Below, one piece after another: positions 12,196-27,300 of a stretch of 64,000 nucleotides of DNA. Below the pieces are notes generated by a model. That model was given only the letters and a program-made list of their open reading frames with translations. It was not told the DNA's origin and searched no databases. Every line of letters begins with the position of its first letter. Within the stretch, counting starts at the first letter, position 1. The position numbers and the translations under genes were made by a program. The stretch comes from Acanthacorydalis orientalis (lineage: Eukaryota > Arthropoda > Insecta > Megaloptera > Corydalidae): NCBI GenBank assembly GCA_034766995.1, contig CM068321.1, forward strand, positions 8,296,526 through 8,360,525. The letters are read 5' to 3'.

Positions 12196-12427
12196 ATGAA
12201 ACGTATACAACGAAAAATACATCCGTCTGACAGGACTACCGCGCATTATTTCAAAGTGCGGCTGAAAGAGGCGTGGAGATGTCGCGCGATTTGTTATTAT
12301 TTAACAGTGGTCGCGTTTTCGAGCGCGATAATCGAGTGTGCGAACGCTAATAGGCCACCTAGATTTCTTATTGACGGACAAACGGAAATCGTGCTGCGGC
12401 TGAAAGAAGGTGAAGAAACGCCAGCTG
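12196..12427 (+). CDS. Cad87A: Cad87A coding exon 1: start codon, signal peptide, start of EC1
   Basis: ATG at 12196 opens a basic stretch of about 30 residues, followed by a hydrophobic core ([15 protein letters not shown]) and then the mature start [10 protein letters not shown]. The exon ends in phase 1 at donor GTAAGT (12428). It is richer in CpG than its surroundings. The basic stretch before the hydrophobic core is unusually long for a signal peptide. The true 5' UTR boundary is not visible. Confidence 0.88.
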
Positions 12428-14985
12428 GTAAGTTTCGCCATGCGGAAATTTTTCTATTCGAAATGTTCAACTGCGCATACGTATGTGTGTTTAACATAAA
12501 TTATACATTTTTTATGGTAGATCTTTCTTGATAAAGAACATGTCATACTTTAAATATATATTTATCCACATACACATTTACACATTATATACATACATAT
12601 ATATTTTATACACACATATATATTTTATACACACATACATATATATATATATATAAACATATTGACATTAATAAATATTTTATTACTATTTTTGTCAACA
12701 TAAATGTCATTTTGATGATTTCAAGATGTTTATTAATATAAAGTGATAATACGTTTAGATTTTTGTTAGTCAGCTTTATTTATTCAAATTATTTCCATTG
12801 ATCACATTAATAATACTAGTTAAATGTGAATACTTTTCCAAAAAATAGTTTTAACCGAATTGAAATGTGTGATTCTATTAAACTTATTATTTTTTTACAA
12901 GAAATAAAGATTTGTATATCTACACTCTAGTCTAAAAGACATTCAAAATATATTTTAGTACTGTTGTTGAATTGAGTTTTACAAATAATGGATTATTCCC
13001 AACCGACAGACTAAAGGAATATACTTTTTTCAACTTTTGTGTTCAAAACATCGTCATCGAAGTGGACATAAGTAATAATATAAATGATTAATAATTACTA
13101 GAAACAAACTCGAATGTAAGCTATGGGATTCGCATAGAATATGGAGCAACAGAAACAGAAAAAAAAAAGAATAAAAGAGCTTATTTTTTTTTGATTTCTT
13201 ATGTGTATTTCAATGGAAGTTCCATCATCTTCTGAAAAAAATACATTTTTATAATTAAAAAATAATTCTGTTGTAAAATTTCCACAAAACAATTTTTTTT
13301 CGTGTAGACCACCTCCTCGCAACGCCGCTTCCCCGCTGTACTCGACAAGTATCACATTAACCATTTCCATTCTCGATCATTTCCGATGTTTCACGAATCA
13401 TGTTCGTTGAATCCAATGAAACAGTATTCAGGCACGGCCAGTTGTCTGGTGGTATCTTCACATGTCTTTCTAAGCAGTGTATTATGTTTCAGTGTACAGA
13501 AGAATAGAAATCAATTACGAATATCGTGTACACAGAAATTTTAGAATGAGTTTAGAATAAGTTACAATATTTTTTCTTTCCAGTTTCCTTATTTTTACGG
13601 TTTCATTAAAAATTACATTTCAGTACACAATATCTTTATTTCTTTTTTCATTTTTCATTTAAAAATTGTTTTGGAACCACCATTGCATCGTATGTTCCTT
13701 AACAATACCCACACCAAAAGCATCGTTTAGTTTTCGAGAAATTTCTGCTGCTTTACAACCCGTTTTGAACTCTTATAATAAATTGTTCTTATTTGCTTTT
13801 TTCCATCTTTGATTCTATACTCCAATTTGAAGTAAAATAAATAATAATACCAAAGGCGCTGTTACCAAAATAAAGACCGAAAAATGCGCTTTAAAATGAT
13901 ATTAACATGAACACGATGAAATGATAATTTCATTGAAGAAAGTAAGGTTAGAATTCAGAAAACAAAAACCGCAGTTATTTTCCTACTAACCTAATAAATT
14001 TGTAAGATCTCATTTCCCAGTACTACTTAATAAGCCGTTCAAATTTCTTATCTTTTAGTATGAGGATTAATAAAAACTTTAGTGAGTTAACTCTTTCAGT
14101 CATTCTCAACAAGCCAGTAAAAGGGTAATCTTAATGAGAACTCTTTCACTCTAATTGAATTGCAAGAAAAAATTTCATTGCGTGTAAAAAAAAAATACTC
14201 CACTTCTCAGTGAAAATACCACCCACGAAACCAACAGATTATTCGAAAAACACAAAATGTGAGCATCTGTGATCTGTTTCAATTTATAGAAGAGTTCGAA
14301 AGACACTCGAATATACAGAAGAGAATTGACTGGCATTTACAGTGGACACCCAAAACAATATATTTATAAATAAGTAAACCAAATAGTAAGTTGTACAGTA
14401 AACAGCAAAGATCTTTCTTATTATATGCGTTCCCACTTGTCTCTGTATATTTGATTTTTTAGTCACTTGAATGTAAATCCAAATCGATTCAATGTATTTT
14501 TACCCTAATATCTCTTTAATAGAGAGTAAAAACACAACAGTGTTATTTTTTTACCAACGACAGTCACTATAGTGTATTTTAAGTGGTAATAATCTTTCAT
14601 CTACTATTGATTTTATGAGTCACAAATTGTCCAAAATAAGTAAAATATTATAAATATTAATCTATTAACATAAACTCTATTAACAAATAATAGCACAAGT
14701 ATAACAATATAGAATTTATTCGAGTACTGAAATAATGTTTTGTCTTAATGGTTTTAGTTCTTTTGGATCATTTGAGTGTCTGTTTCCCAGTACTAATTTT
14801 GACACGTGTGCAATCTTGAGTTGGGTATTAGAGATCATCAAAACAATATATTAACTGAGTTACAAGTATAAATATATATATATATATAAAATTACAATTT
14901 TATGAAATAATATTCTAGTTAATTAATATTAAACATTTTTCCTAATTCTAAACATAAAAAATATTCAGTTTTTCAACTAAATCTA

Positions 14986-15045
<60 letters not shown>

Positions 15046-15604
15046 TTGATATCATAATATTAAAACAATAAAATATTAAAATTTTATACTTATATATTAA
15101 TAACAACTTACCTTTTTCACCTCTGTAACTACTTTCATGTTTTGTATGATGTTTTGAGGTCCACTCCTTCTGCAATGACTAGAACATTATGCCAATTACT
15201 TGAAATTACTTTTCACTAAGGACACCAGTTGATATATGTTTATGAAACTATTTATTTAATTTGAACAAAAATACATAAATATTTACAAAACTGTTACACT
15301 TTTATTGATAGTTTTTTTGACACTTTTATTTTAGCTCAATTACTACAACACTTAAAATGTTTATGACAGGTTTTACTCGACAAATGAAAACTGCGTATAC
15401 AAAATGGCCTACTCAGATTTTTACAATTAATGCTTCTAGAAAAAGTCGATGCAATGTAAATAAAGGTCATAATATAATATGAATAAAATCGAATTTAAAT
15501 CTATCTGCTCGTTGTAATTTAATTATTTGTATCGACTTGACATTTTTATTTGTTATTACATTTATTGACGAAACTTTATAAATATATATATATATATACG
15601 AGTA

Positions 15605-15683
<79 letters not shown>

Positions 15684-15712
15684 GTGTATGTATATATATA
15701 TATATATACATA

Positions 15713-15758
<46 letters not shown>

Positions 15759-17234
15759 CATACATATATACATATAAACATAGAAACAATTATGTTCTTA
15801 ATAACTAAAACTTTGGTCGAAGCATGGTTTTTCTTCTTAAATTAGTTCTTTATTTTTTTATATCTTGTTATATATTTATATACAATTTAAATTTCGTCCT
15901 TTTTTCCATATTCAAAGTTCCCCTTATGTGTAATGAATCCTATTTTTTTATTTTATCTCTTTCTTCATTTCAGTTCTTTAACAGTGGGTAAGAAGATGCT
16001 TAATCTTCTCTGTTATCTCGCATAATACACTACTTTTCTGTTTTTTTTATCCTACTTTATTTCCCCATTCAGACACGTTAAATCTAAGACTAGCCAAACG
16101 TATTTTTCCTCTGTCTGCCGATTTAATATACCGCGCTCCATCTTCAAAGCAACGGGACTGGGTGGCGTTAATCGCTAACAAGTTACGAAGCCTCAAGGAC
16201 TCGGTTCGTGTCTGGAAGACGTCCGTCCAACCGAATCGACGAGAACAAGTCATTCTCACGAGACTTCGCATAGGGCACACCAGACTGACTCACTCTTTTA
16301 TCTTGAAAAAGAAATGCCAACCGATGTGTGACACGTGTGGCACTGCTCTGACGGTGTCACACCATTTAACACAATGCGATCGTTATGCGAGGATTAGGAA
16401 TCGTCTGGGTTTATCGGGGGATATCTCCATAATTCTAGGGGACGACAATGATGCCGCAAATCGCATTTTTGCTTTCGCAATGGAGACTGGATTTTTTAGC
16501 ATGATTTAGTGTTTTCCAGTCTTGATATATTTTAACATGTGTCGTCATACATGTCAAGCACTCAGGCTTATTTTAAAGTTTAAAGTGTTCTTCCCAAAAA
16601 ACCCCGTGAATCCTAATATCAGTTAATTTTAAATGTTTTACTGTCCTCAAGAGTTTCTTATTATATTTATACGTATTGCCCAATCAAGATTAGGTATTTT
16701 TACAGTCCAGTTCATTCACATGTGTTTGGCACATATATATTAACGTTTCGAATTAAGGGGAGATTCGAACGCAAGTACACAAACGGGGTGTGTTTTAAAA
16801 TTATAATTTGTGTTCGGGCCCTAATGACCTCAGTTGTCGATGTGTCCAAAATCCCCAATAAGTAACTAACTCTATTTTCAAACATTTTTTTAGTGTGCTA
16901 CATTTATTTCTCTTTCAATTATATTTTTTTAATCTTATTTCTCTCAGTATCAACTAATATATGTTTGTTCAAATTAAGCTCTCATCTATAAATCAACAAC
17001 AAAGTTCACCTTTTTTTCTTTAATGTTTAATGCACCAATGTTTTTAAAATTGATATCCGCATATTCATATCTCGGTCTGAATCTTGCTTGATATCTAGTT
17101 ATCTTTTTCTTTTCTAACTCATTTTAAATTATGATTTTCAGCACTTTAATATATATTCTATTAATAATGTTAAACCTCTATACTTATCTGAGTCATTGAT
17201 ATTTCCTTTTTCTTTGTAGAAATTACATATCTCT

Positions 17235-17298
<64 letters not shown>

Positions 17299-19176
17299 CC
17301 ACCACACTCCCTTCCATATCAATTTTTTGATTATATAACTCAGGACACTAAAATATAGTCTACATATTTAGATATTTGCTTATCCTGTTATCCTCTCTTT
17401 TTCTATAACTTACCCTATTTCTAATTACTAAATTTTATTATGTATGCTTTATTACATACCTATTTCATTTCTTGTTGTTGATATCTTGTTTATTCCTTGT
17501 TTTTAATTTTGTCTCATCCAGTGATTGTTTCTGATTTACGATATTTTCGTACCAATTCGCAAATGTTTTCTTTCTGACCGATTTAATATATGAAGCATAA
17601 AAAGATAGATAATTCAATAATAAATTTATTAATTCTCCGAAGTGCATTTATATATAAATAATGTAAGAGAAAAGTAAGTGAAAAGGAAGTCAAATTAAAC
17701 ATTTCATAATAAATTAATAAACATTTGATGTTAAAAGAAATATATCACATTGTATATATTTACACAATATCTGCACTTTCATCAGATAATAGTGTAAATA
17801 ATATAACCACATTTTAAAGTATATAAAAGTATTGCAATGTTTAATGGCCGGTACAATTTCATAAATAATTAACCATCTAAATAGTAAATTTTATATCTTT
17901 ATACGTGTTTCATAGAGCATCACAGCATATAAATGTTATGTTTCTTAAATATGATTTAAATTTATATTCCGTAATATTTAAATTTACATCCTTATACTTT
18001 TTTTAAACTTTCATAGATATTTTTTTAATATAGTTATTATCTTTTTAAATCTTTTTAATACTTTTTAATATACATAAAACATTTTAAAAATATTTAGACA
18101 AATCTATAAAATGAACTATACGAACAGATATAATGATTTCCACTTGTATGTTATTATTTTAATATAAAATAAATTCTCGACACTATTTGTAAAATTTGAA
18201 AATACTTTTTATGTAATATACTTCTGTTTGAAAGTAATTGATTTTATTTTAAAAAGTTATCTTCATTTGAGAATCCATCATTACTTGAAAAATAAAGAAA
18301 CAGTACGATATACGAGTATAATAAGAAACAAATCAACATTAGAGCCTGAATATGCTCTTGATTATAATTAAAATACGAACGCAAATCGAAAAAAAAATTT
18401 TAGAATTATAAACTCTTAATCTGTATACATGGTCTTTATTAAGGCCATTTATTTACATAATCTCCCCATTATTATACCCTATTAATGATCTACTCATTAG
18501 AAAGAAATTTATGCTCTTCCAACACACCTTTTAATGGAACAAAAAGGTAGAAAACACTTGATATTAAATCATAAATATATGGAGGGTAGTTCACTGATTT
18601 ATATATTATTAACCATGTGAAGTCAAACCTTGTTACGGAGTAGAAACACACACTCTTTGAAAGTTTTTTAAATTTTTTTAATTCAACTGTTTGCTTTATT
18701 TTTCATTACAGTTTACAATAGTTGTAACTTCTTTAAAAATCTACCCTACTTTTTACTAAAAAATTCTTCAGTAATTAGTCAAAAATTGAAATGCCTTTGA
18801 GGAATTTATCGCTTCGAAAACATAATTTGTATAAAAAAGAATAAATTTACTTGAATGTCATTGAAAAAACTATATTAAATCTGTCGGTCACAACTAAGTT
18901 CTCGCAAAGCGATCGTATATTTTTATAAGCACTCTTTTTAAAAATAATACGTTGCTCAAGACCGTGAAATAAACAAATATTTTTTTTCTTTCAAGCGTAA
19001 ATATAACTTAAATACAACCGGAAACATACATATACTAGAATGTTTAATCATTCGGTGTGAGGTTTCTTGAATCGTTTCGAGGCTGTATTTAAATATTTCA
19101 AAATGTTTTTTCCGAAACATGTTTTTTTCTTTCTTTTAGTCTTTTTAGATTATCTACCTTTTTGTTTATTTATTTA

Positions 19177-19212
<36 letters not shown>

Positions 19213-20190
19213 GATAAGTATAAATTACCTCGTCCGTGTTGAATTTTAATTTTTGACTTTGATATATTTGAGCTCGTTAAGCACGTTTAAATCTACAAGA
19301 ATCTAATTTGTTTTAAATCTGCTATTAAAATTTATATTATCGGCATCCTGTTTAATCTGCGTAAATGTACAAAAATGTGTGTTAATAGATTTGTCGAGTT
19401 ATTTTTTGTTGTAATTAAAATAAAGTTTATTGATTTAGAATTCAAAGATTGTAATAAAAACTAATTTATTTGTATACTGTAAGCTGTTTTTAAAGTGATT
19501 CTACAAGTTATACTTGATCTTGATTCGATGTCATTAAATATTAGATTGGTAGAAAGATAATTGCGGTTTATGATCTTCCAATTCATATATTTTTTTCTCT
19601 GTTCTGATTTTGCTAGCTGTTTTAAATGGTCCAGAACCATTGGATGGCTAACGTTTAAAGACTAATTTTTGTACAAGCTCTCGAATTGTGCGTGATTCTG
19701 AATTGACTAACGCCTTCAGTTGGTCTTTATGAACTGAAGAAGGACCCCCACGACCATCTTCATCTTCAAGGCTCTCGTTCCCAGTATGACATTTTTGAAA
19801 CTACCATTGCACCGTAAGTTCCTTAACAGTACCCACACCAAAAGCAACATTTAGTTTACAAGCAGTTTCTACTGCTTTACAACCCATTTTGAACGCATAC
19901 AAAAAATTGCTCTTATTTGCTTCTTTTCCATCTTTAATTCAATATCTCAATTTGAAGCAAAACTAATAATAAAACCAAAGTCGATGTTACCAAAATACAG
20001 GCCGAAAAATGCACTTTAAAATGATATTAACTTGAACACGATGAAATGCCACTCTCATTGAAAAAATTAAGGTTAGAATTCATTTCAAAATATTTTATTT
20101 TCTTACCAACCAAATAGGATAAGGGACAGAAGCAAAAATGTTAAGAATTTGATAAACATTTTCAAGATGATTCCTTCTTTTAATCTGTTG

Positions 20191-20236
<46 letters not shown>

Positions 20237-21328
20237 ATCAAAATTATTCACAAACAATTCGACTTGTTTATGACGTTAAGGATTTTATGGTATCCAAATA
20301 TGTTTATCTCATATATAAAATAACACGTTGCAATCTGGCTGCGATACTGAGTATATAAACATACTATATATATATATATATATGATAACACGTTGCAATA
20401 TATCTGCGAGAGTGATTATGTAGACATAAATAAGTTTTAAAAAATATGTTTATTGTCTTGTTCGGTTTCATGACATGTTTAAATTGGTAAGTGAGCGAGC
20501 GCAGCCTGCTCCGGAGCTGGCAAGCGCAGCGAGTAGGAGGCGATGCCCCCTAATATATATATATAATTTTTAATCGATTCTCTCTATCATCTAAAAAAAT
20601 TATAATTTAAATGTTCAATATTTTTACTCATACTCTTATGAGAAAAACGTTACATTATCAACATTTTAGATAGTAAAAAACTGAAAATATTTAAAATATT
20701 TTGGGCATATACGAGTAATCTATGAATAAAAGAAAGTGCACATATATTCCCTTTATCGTTTTAGAGAAGTTAATTAAAATGCATCGAAATATAATTTGTT
20801 TCATAGATCTTAATTAATAATTTATGAAAAAGTGGTAAAATTAAAGATATCTGATAAAAAAGTGTTACAGATTTCTATGCATATACAAAAAGATATAGAT
20901 TTTTATAAAACTTATAAATTTCTCTTTTTCTAACTTCTTCTTTATTGATATTATCTTTCAATTAATTTTTCGTACAGCAAGCAGTCAATTTATGAACCAT
21001 GATTGATCATTGTTATAGTTTTGTTACATTTGACGTCACGAAAGTATATCCAAATCATTTATTAATAAGGCTAAACAATCCTATACTTTTATTCAACGAA
21101 AAATATTCATTAATGATTATTGATCACTTTCTTATTGTAACTTATGTGCATTTGGATACAACGCCATCGTCGTCAGAATGTTAAGGTACAAAAATGTCTT
21201 ATTGTACGATTTATATATTTAACTTCAATTTTAATTCAGTGAAAAACAATGTTTTTAATAACCTCATAATTTTGTTTAATATATGTATAAATTGTATAGA
21301 ATATGTGTACAATTTAATAAAGTGTATT

Positions 21329-21384
<56 letters not shown>

Positions 21385-24300
21385 CATAAATAGAGAGAGA
21401 GAGAAAGGAGAAAAGATATATTTTGTTAAATTTCATATTCTTTCATCATATCATTTGTGTTTTTATATCATTTAAACCGTTTATGTTTCTGTTTCATTTA
21501 AATCATTTATGTTTATTTTAATTAATTCAAATATGTCGTAAAATCAGTGAAAAAACATTAAAAATGAACAATATGTTCTAATCTGATGTACAACTTTTAC
21601 CTGGTTATACATTAAGAATTTCTAATTGTTATTATTATTGCTATAAATTTTAATTTATAATTTTTATTACATTAATGTTTATTATGTGGATAATAATTAT
21701 CAATCACAATCTATCCGCTTTAGAACAATAGTCCCTCTTATGACATTTTTATGTTATATTCATTATAATTCGTTTTCCTTCAGTCAGTTTACATTGAAAA
21801 GAATGAAAATATTATAAGGTTTTTTTTACATAATCATCTAATCACAAAAGTTTTCTGAATACAAATAAATAATAATTAACTATGTACGTCGAATAGGAAA
21901 AAAGTCCCAAAAATTGAAAATTTTGAGTTTTGAGCTGCCATTAATTTCGTGACAAAACAAAGCAAAACTGCTCAAATGATTATGGAGGAGATGAAATCAG
22001 ATACGGTGTCTTCAAGCAAGACAGGGAATACATAGAAGGTGATCTATTCTCAGGAAGGACTGTCGAGACAACTTAGAGGGAAACTGTTAAAAAAGGAATC
22101 AAATCGCAGAAATTATTGTAGTATCAGTTTCAATCATTCAAAAGTCAACACAAGTTGAGTACCAAGAATGTTCACACCGCTTCAAATGCTAGATCGTGTT
22201 GAAGCGTCGAGGGAGTTTTTGAACCTCTGTAAAGACAACAAAGACGATGAAGTTTTATACCAAGTAATTACTGGAGATGAAACTTGAGTTCATCGCTATG
22301 AGTTTTAATTAAAAAAAGAGTTCAAACAGTGATATAAAAAAGGTACGCCACACTCTAAAAAGTTTAGTGTCGTGCGTTTGAATACAAAGGATGTCTTGTA
22401 GATCCATTACAAAGCTAAGGATGTGACTATAACTAAAAAATACTACGCCACTGTAACAGAACAACTAAAGGCAGCAATGAAAGGAAAAAATGGGGGAAAA
22501 TTAAAAAAAGGTGTATTTTTCTTACAAGACAATGCATCTATTCACAGGATCAATATTGTAATGTCCATAACAGTCATCCATAAATGCGATTTTGAAATTT
22601 TGAATCATCTGCTGTATAGTCTAGGTAAAAAGATTTTTATTTCTTCCCGAATTTGAAAAAAGAGAGGTAAGAAGAAATTTGATAATGATGAAAATATCAA
22701 GGCAGCAAATTCGATTCATTTTTGGTCGAAAGACACAAGTTATTTTTATGATAGTTTAAATAAACTTATTCAAAGAACTGAAAAGTGTATTAGAGCCAAG
22801 GGAAAATATATTGAAGAAGAAAAATAATAACTGGTTTTGTTTTACCCTTCTTCCTATTTATTCTGCAAATTTTTAGACCTTCCCTCGTAGGTCACATATC
22901 TATAACTTTTTATTTTATTATTTTACATTCCTGAATATATATATTAGATTGGTAGGAAAATAATTGCGGTTCCTAATTTCTGAATTCTAACCATAATTTT
23001 TTTCAATGAAAGTTTCATTTCATCGTATTCGTGTTAATATCATTTTAAAATGTATTTTTCGGTCTGTTTTTGGTAACATCGTCTTTGGTTTTATTATTAA
23101 TTTTGCTTCAAATTGGGATATTGAATTAAAGATGGAAAACAAGCAAATAAGAGCAATTTTTTGTATGAGTTCAAAACAGATGGTAAGGCAACAGAAACTG
23201 CTCGTAAACTAAATGATGCTTTTGATGTGAGTACTGTCAAGGAACATACGGTACAATGGTGATTACAATAAATTCGTGCTGGGGACGAGATTCTTGAAGA
23301 TAAGAAGGTCAAGGGTGTCCTTCTTCAGTTTATAACGACCAAATGTAGGCGTTAGTTAAATCAGAACCACGCACAACAATTCGAGAGTTTACACAAAAGT
23401 TAGGCATTAGTCATCTAACAATTCTGAACCATTCAAAACATAAAATTATTAAATATGTATATGAATTTGAAGGTCATAAACCACACTTATTTTTCTACGA
23501 ATCTAATACAAGTCCTCAGAACTATTTATGACATAATGTGTATATAATATAGAAATATTTTGATAACATGAAGCTTTTTGAACTGAAAAATACTATTCTG
23601 TTACAAAAATACATACAATTTCCATCCAATTTAGTATATCTATCGTATATTTCTTGAATCATAAGTTGTATATGTTATTATTTTCTTTGCAAACAATGAT
23701 TTTATTGTTTCCTTTTTTGTTTTCAAATGTAGTTCTAAACTAATTTTACTATTTCAATTAACAGGTAGTCTTATATACCGACTGCGTGGTGCTGATCCTG
23801 ATGGAGATAAACTACAATTCGGCGTACAAAGGTCTGCTGGCAGTGATATCATCAGTGTTCAAAGTACATCAGCTAGTGAAGCTAATGTTTATTTAACACA
23901 GGAACTTGATCGCGAAGTACGTTCAACAAACAACTGTAATGGAGGAAGAAATCACCGCAATTCAAATAATTGTATATTAATTTTAGACACGCGACGAATA
24001 CGCTCTAGTCTTAACTCTAACCGACGGCCGATTGGGCGAAGGCAATTACATTACTCAAAGTCTTCTCTTACTCGTGGAAGATGTCAACGATAACGTTCCG
24101 ATTTTTTTACCGTACACACCGACGCTTACGATACCTGAGAACGCACCGCCTGGTATAGTCACGACACTCGAAGCCAAAGATCTCGACGAAGGAGCCTACG
24201 GACAAGTGGTCTATTATTTACAGGTCAGTTGACTGTTTTTTATTTTCATTGATTTTATTATTTTTATCACATAAATGGTGTCACATATAACATATAGAAT

Positions 24301-27300
24301 TTGGTATCAAATTAGGTATCATTGAAGAAATAATTTTATTATTCTTATTAATATAAACACTTGAATTATTTTCCTACCAAATCCACTATATTATATGAGA
24401 TATCCAGATAATTTGTATCTTAGTAATATTATGAAATAGTATTCTATAAAGAATAACTCCAAACAATCGATAAAAAATAGAATTATAGTGATAGTTATAT
24501 TTACCGCCTTTTAATTTTTCAGGAATTGGATGATCAAGAAAATAAATTTTCTATATCAACCGTTAACGGCCAGGGAGTTATTAGACTTACTGGTGAACTC
24601 GACTATGAAAGGAAAATGTTGTATCAGTTGAGGGTTCTTGCTATAGACCGAGCTAAAGTTGGGCGTATCAACACCGGAACAGCAGCACTGTTGATTAAAG
24701 TCGAAGACGTTGAAGATCAAGGTCCTGAGTTTGTAAGCGTCTCTCCTATAGCAAGAATATCAGAGAATGTGCCTGTGGGGACATCAGTTTTAAAAGGTTA
24801 ATTAAAACTTTATTTGTTAAAAGTATACAGTATTCTTACCTGGAAATATTGTTTTTATATATTAAAAAAATGATAATACACTAAATATGAACAAGTATTT
24901 GTCTAATGACTTAATCATTTCAGTGAAAGCTATTGACGGTGATAGAGGTGTCAATAATAAAGTACTATATTCCTTATGGAACAACGATGACAATGTGAAA
25001 GAAAAATTTGCGATTGATGAAAATTCTGGTGTTTTATATACGATTTCTGAATTAGATCGTGAGGATTCTGATAATCATGGCGGTGCTTTCATATTGCAGA
25101 TCGAGGTAATTACAATATGTATATTTTTCATAAATGTATATTAATAAATTCTGTTATTTTGAAAAGAAAATACATAAAATAATAATATAAGTGATATAAA
25201 TAAGTATTGCCTCATTTTGATATTTCATCATGAAATTTTATATATATTTTTTTAATATGTCATTAATTTGATCTATTTTTATTTTCTATTTACAGTGAAA
25301 ATAATTTAAATATTATATTCATAAGAAAAATAATTGTAAAAATAATTAAGTTAGTCTGATACTTTTCAAGGAATATCTTGTGACTTTCATAATTTATTCA
25401 GACACATTTCCTATTATGTTTAGACTAAATATATAAAGACAAATCAACCATTCTATTCTTATTTTTTTTTCTTTGCAATTATTGTTGTTTTATTAAAATA
25501 GTTTCTTTTAATGTTATACAGACCAATGCTTCATAATTAGTAGCTAATTTATTTCTATAAATAAATTGTTACTTTAAATAACAACACTTTCTTAATCAAA
25601 ATATTCAGTATTTATACTTTTCATTAATTTCACAGCTTATGCATATTAAAACGTATCTAAATATATAATATTCTATTCCGTTATTTAGTTATACAGTCGT
25701 GATGTATGAAATATTTTTCTTCTTTATTTTTTTATTTTTCTAGGGGAGGTTTTTTATTACAACTTATTCCCCAGACTTGGTCATAAAAGACTTCACCTCT
25801 CTGTTAAATAATACACAGAAGTAAAAAGTTTCAATAAAGTTTTTTTTCTTCCTATAATTCTCAGGATAATTTTTAAGAACTTCTTGTCACTGATGTAGTT
25901 CTTCAAGCCTTTCGAATCGCACTTTTGCCAACTATCCTTGTGTCGTATATTTTTTTATAAATTTCTATATAATACATCTAGATATTTTCATTGTTACTCG
26001 ATCCCTGTCTTACGTTGTCATTCTTGTCATTTTTCACAATTTATTTTAAAATTCTAAAATAGAAACGTTTTAGTTTTTCGATTCATTTACAAACTAGTGC
26101 CTTTAATGGCTTTGTAATAAAAATTAACAATTATGCAATCTGTATTAATTTTTAAAAATCTACACTCTAAAACTCCACATATTCATTCGTTGATTCAACC
26201 TTTAAATACACCAAAACTTTAAAAACAAAAAAAAATGGTAAATTATTATTCACGCTCTCAAAAAAAATACCTTGTGCAACAATATTTTTAAATTATAAAG
26301 TAACATAAATTATACCTTTAAACTAAGTCTTAAAAATGAGAGATTATATTCATTCAAAATAGTTTATTGGACTTAATTAATACACTATTAATGAAAAAAA
26401 TATAATTTAAAATCAAGAAAAAATCAGTTTTATTTCCATTGTAATATTAAACTTATTGAAATGTTTCACAAATAATTCTTTTTTCACCATTTAAAAACAT
26501 TTTCTGATCAAAAATGTCCAATAATTTAATTATTATCCATGAGCATTTTTGGGCACAGCAGTGTCTCATAGCATCAAGGTATAGACAAATCTGTTTTTTT
26601 TTTATTTTTCGAGATTTTTATGTACCAAGACATTCTTATAATAAGGACATTGCGTCCGAAATGTATAGGGTGTAAAAAGAATTCATTTCTTGAAGTGAAT
26701 TTAGACAGCTTCAGAGCTGCATTATGATATTGAAACCTTTCAGATGTCCTACGTATTTGCATTGTTCTGTATGTGTATATATATATATACATATTTATAT
26801 ATATAGTGTTTGACTTCCAACGTCTTAATTTTAGTTAGTAATTTAAGCAAATTATTTATTTTTTAATTTAGGCCGTTGAAGAAGGTAGTAAAATTTTACC
26901 ACCACCTCGAGTTGAGACAGAAGTCACTATCATGATAACAGATGTCAATGATGAAGTACCAACATTTCGAAGTACTCATTACGAGTGTGAAATCGATGAA
27001 AATGCACAAATAAATACACCAGTAACATTTTTAACAGACGACGCCGCTGAAGTATTCGATTTCGATCAGGTATTAGAAAATAAATTAATTTCTATAACGC
27101 TGTACTTACATATCTCAGTTCTATGTTAAAAATTGACTAACTGTCCCTTGTAGGGCAACAACGGTACGTTTGAAATGTTCCTGAAGGATGACTTGGGTAT
27201 TTTCGAAGTAACACCGTCGACGGGTATCAATGAAGCCTCTTTTTTGATACGAGTTGTGAATTCTTCGGCACTTGATTACGAAAGAGTGAAAATAATGAAC

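Larger units (their letters stand above)
12428..23764 (+). other. Cadherin intron 1 (11.3 kb), transposon-rich
   Basis: Donor GTAAGT, acceptor ACAG. Contains repeat R-A copy 2, three TTAGG mariner derivatives, a longer mariner (21885-22890), an I/LOA-type LINE 3' end (16060-16865), a compound TA/TG microsatellite, and a GC-rich repeat at 20.4 kb. The intervals 12540-13190, 14000-15580, 16870-19540 and 20580-21880 otherwise show no coding-like sequence. Confidence 0.8.

Noticed and set aside
13098..13370. 90-codon minus-strand ORF in intron 1
   Set aside because: Lies over repeat R-A and low-complexity T/A runs; the other copy at 1.1 kb does not keep the frame.
15467..15845. Several ORFs of alternating Tyr and Ile on both strands
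   Set aside because: They are translations of the TA/TG microsatellite; the same holds for the ORFs at 9383-9655, 44946, 45680-45916 and 57446-57697.
16047..16280. 77-codon minus-strand ORF rich in Arg
   Set aside because: Antisense shadow of the LINE C-terminal coding region.
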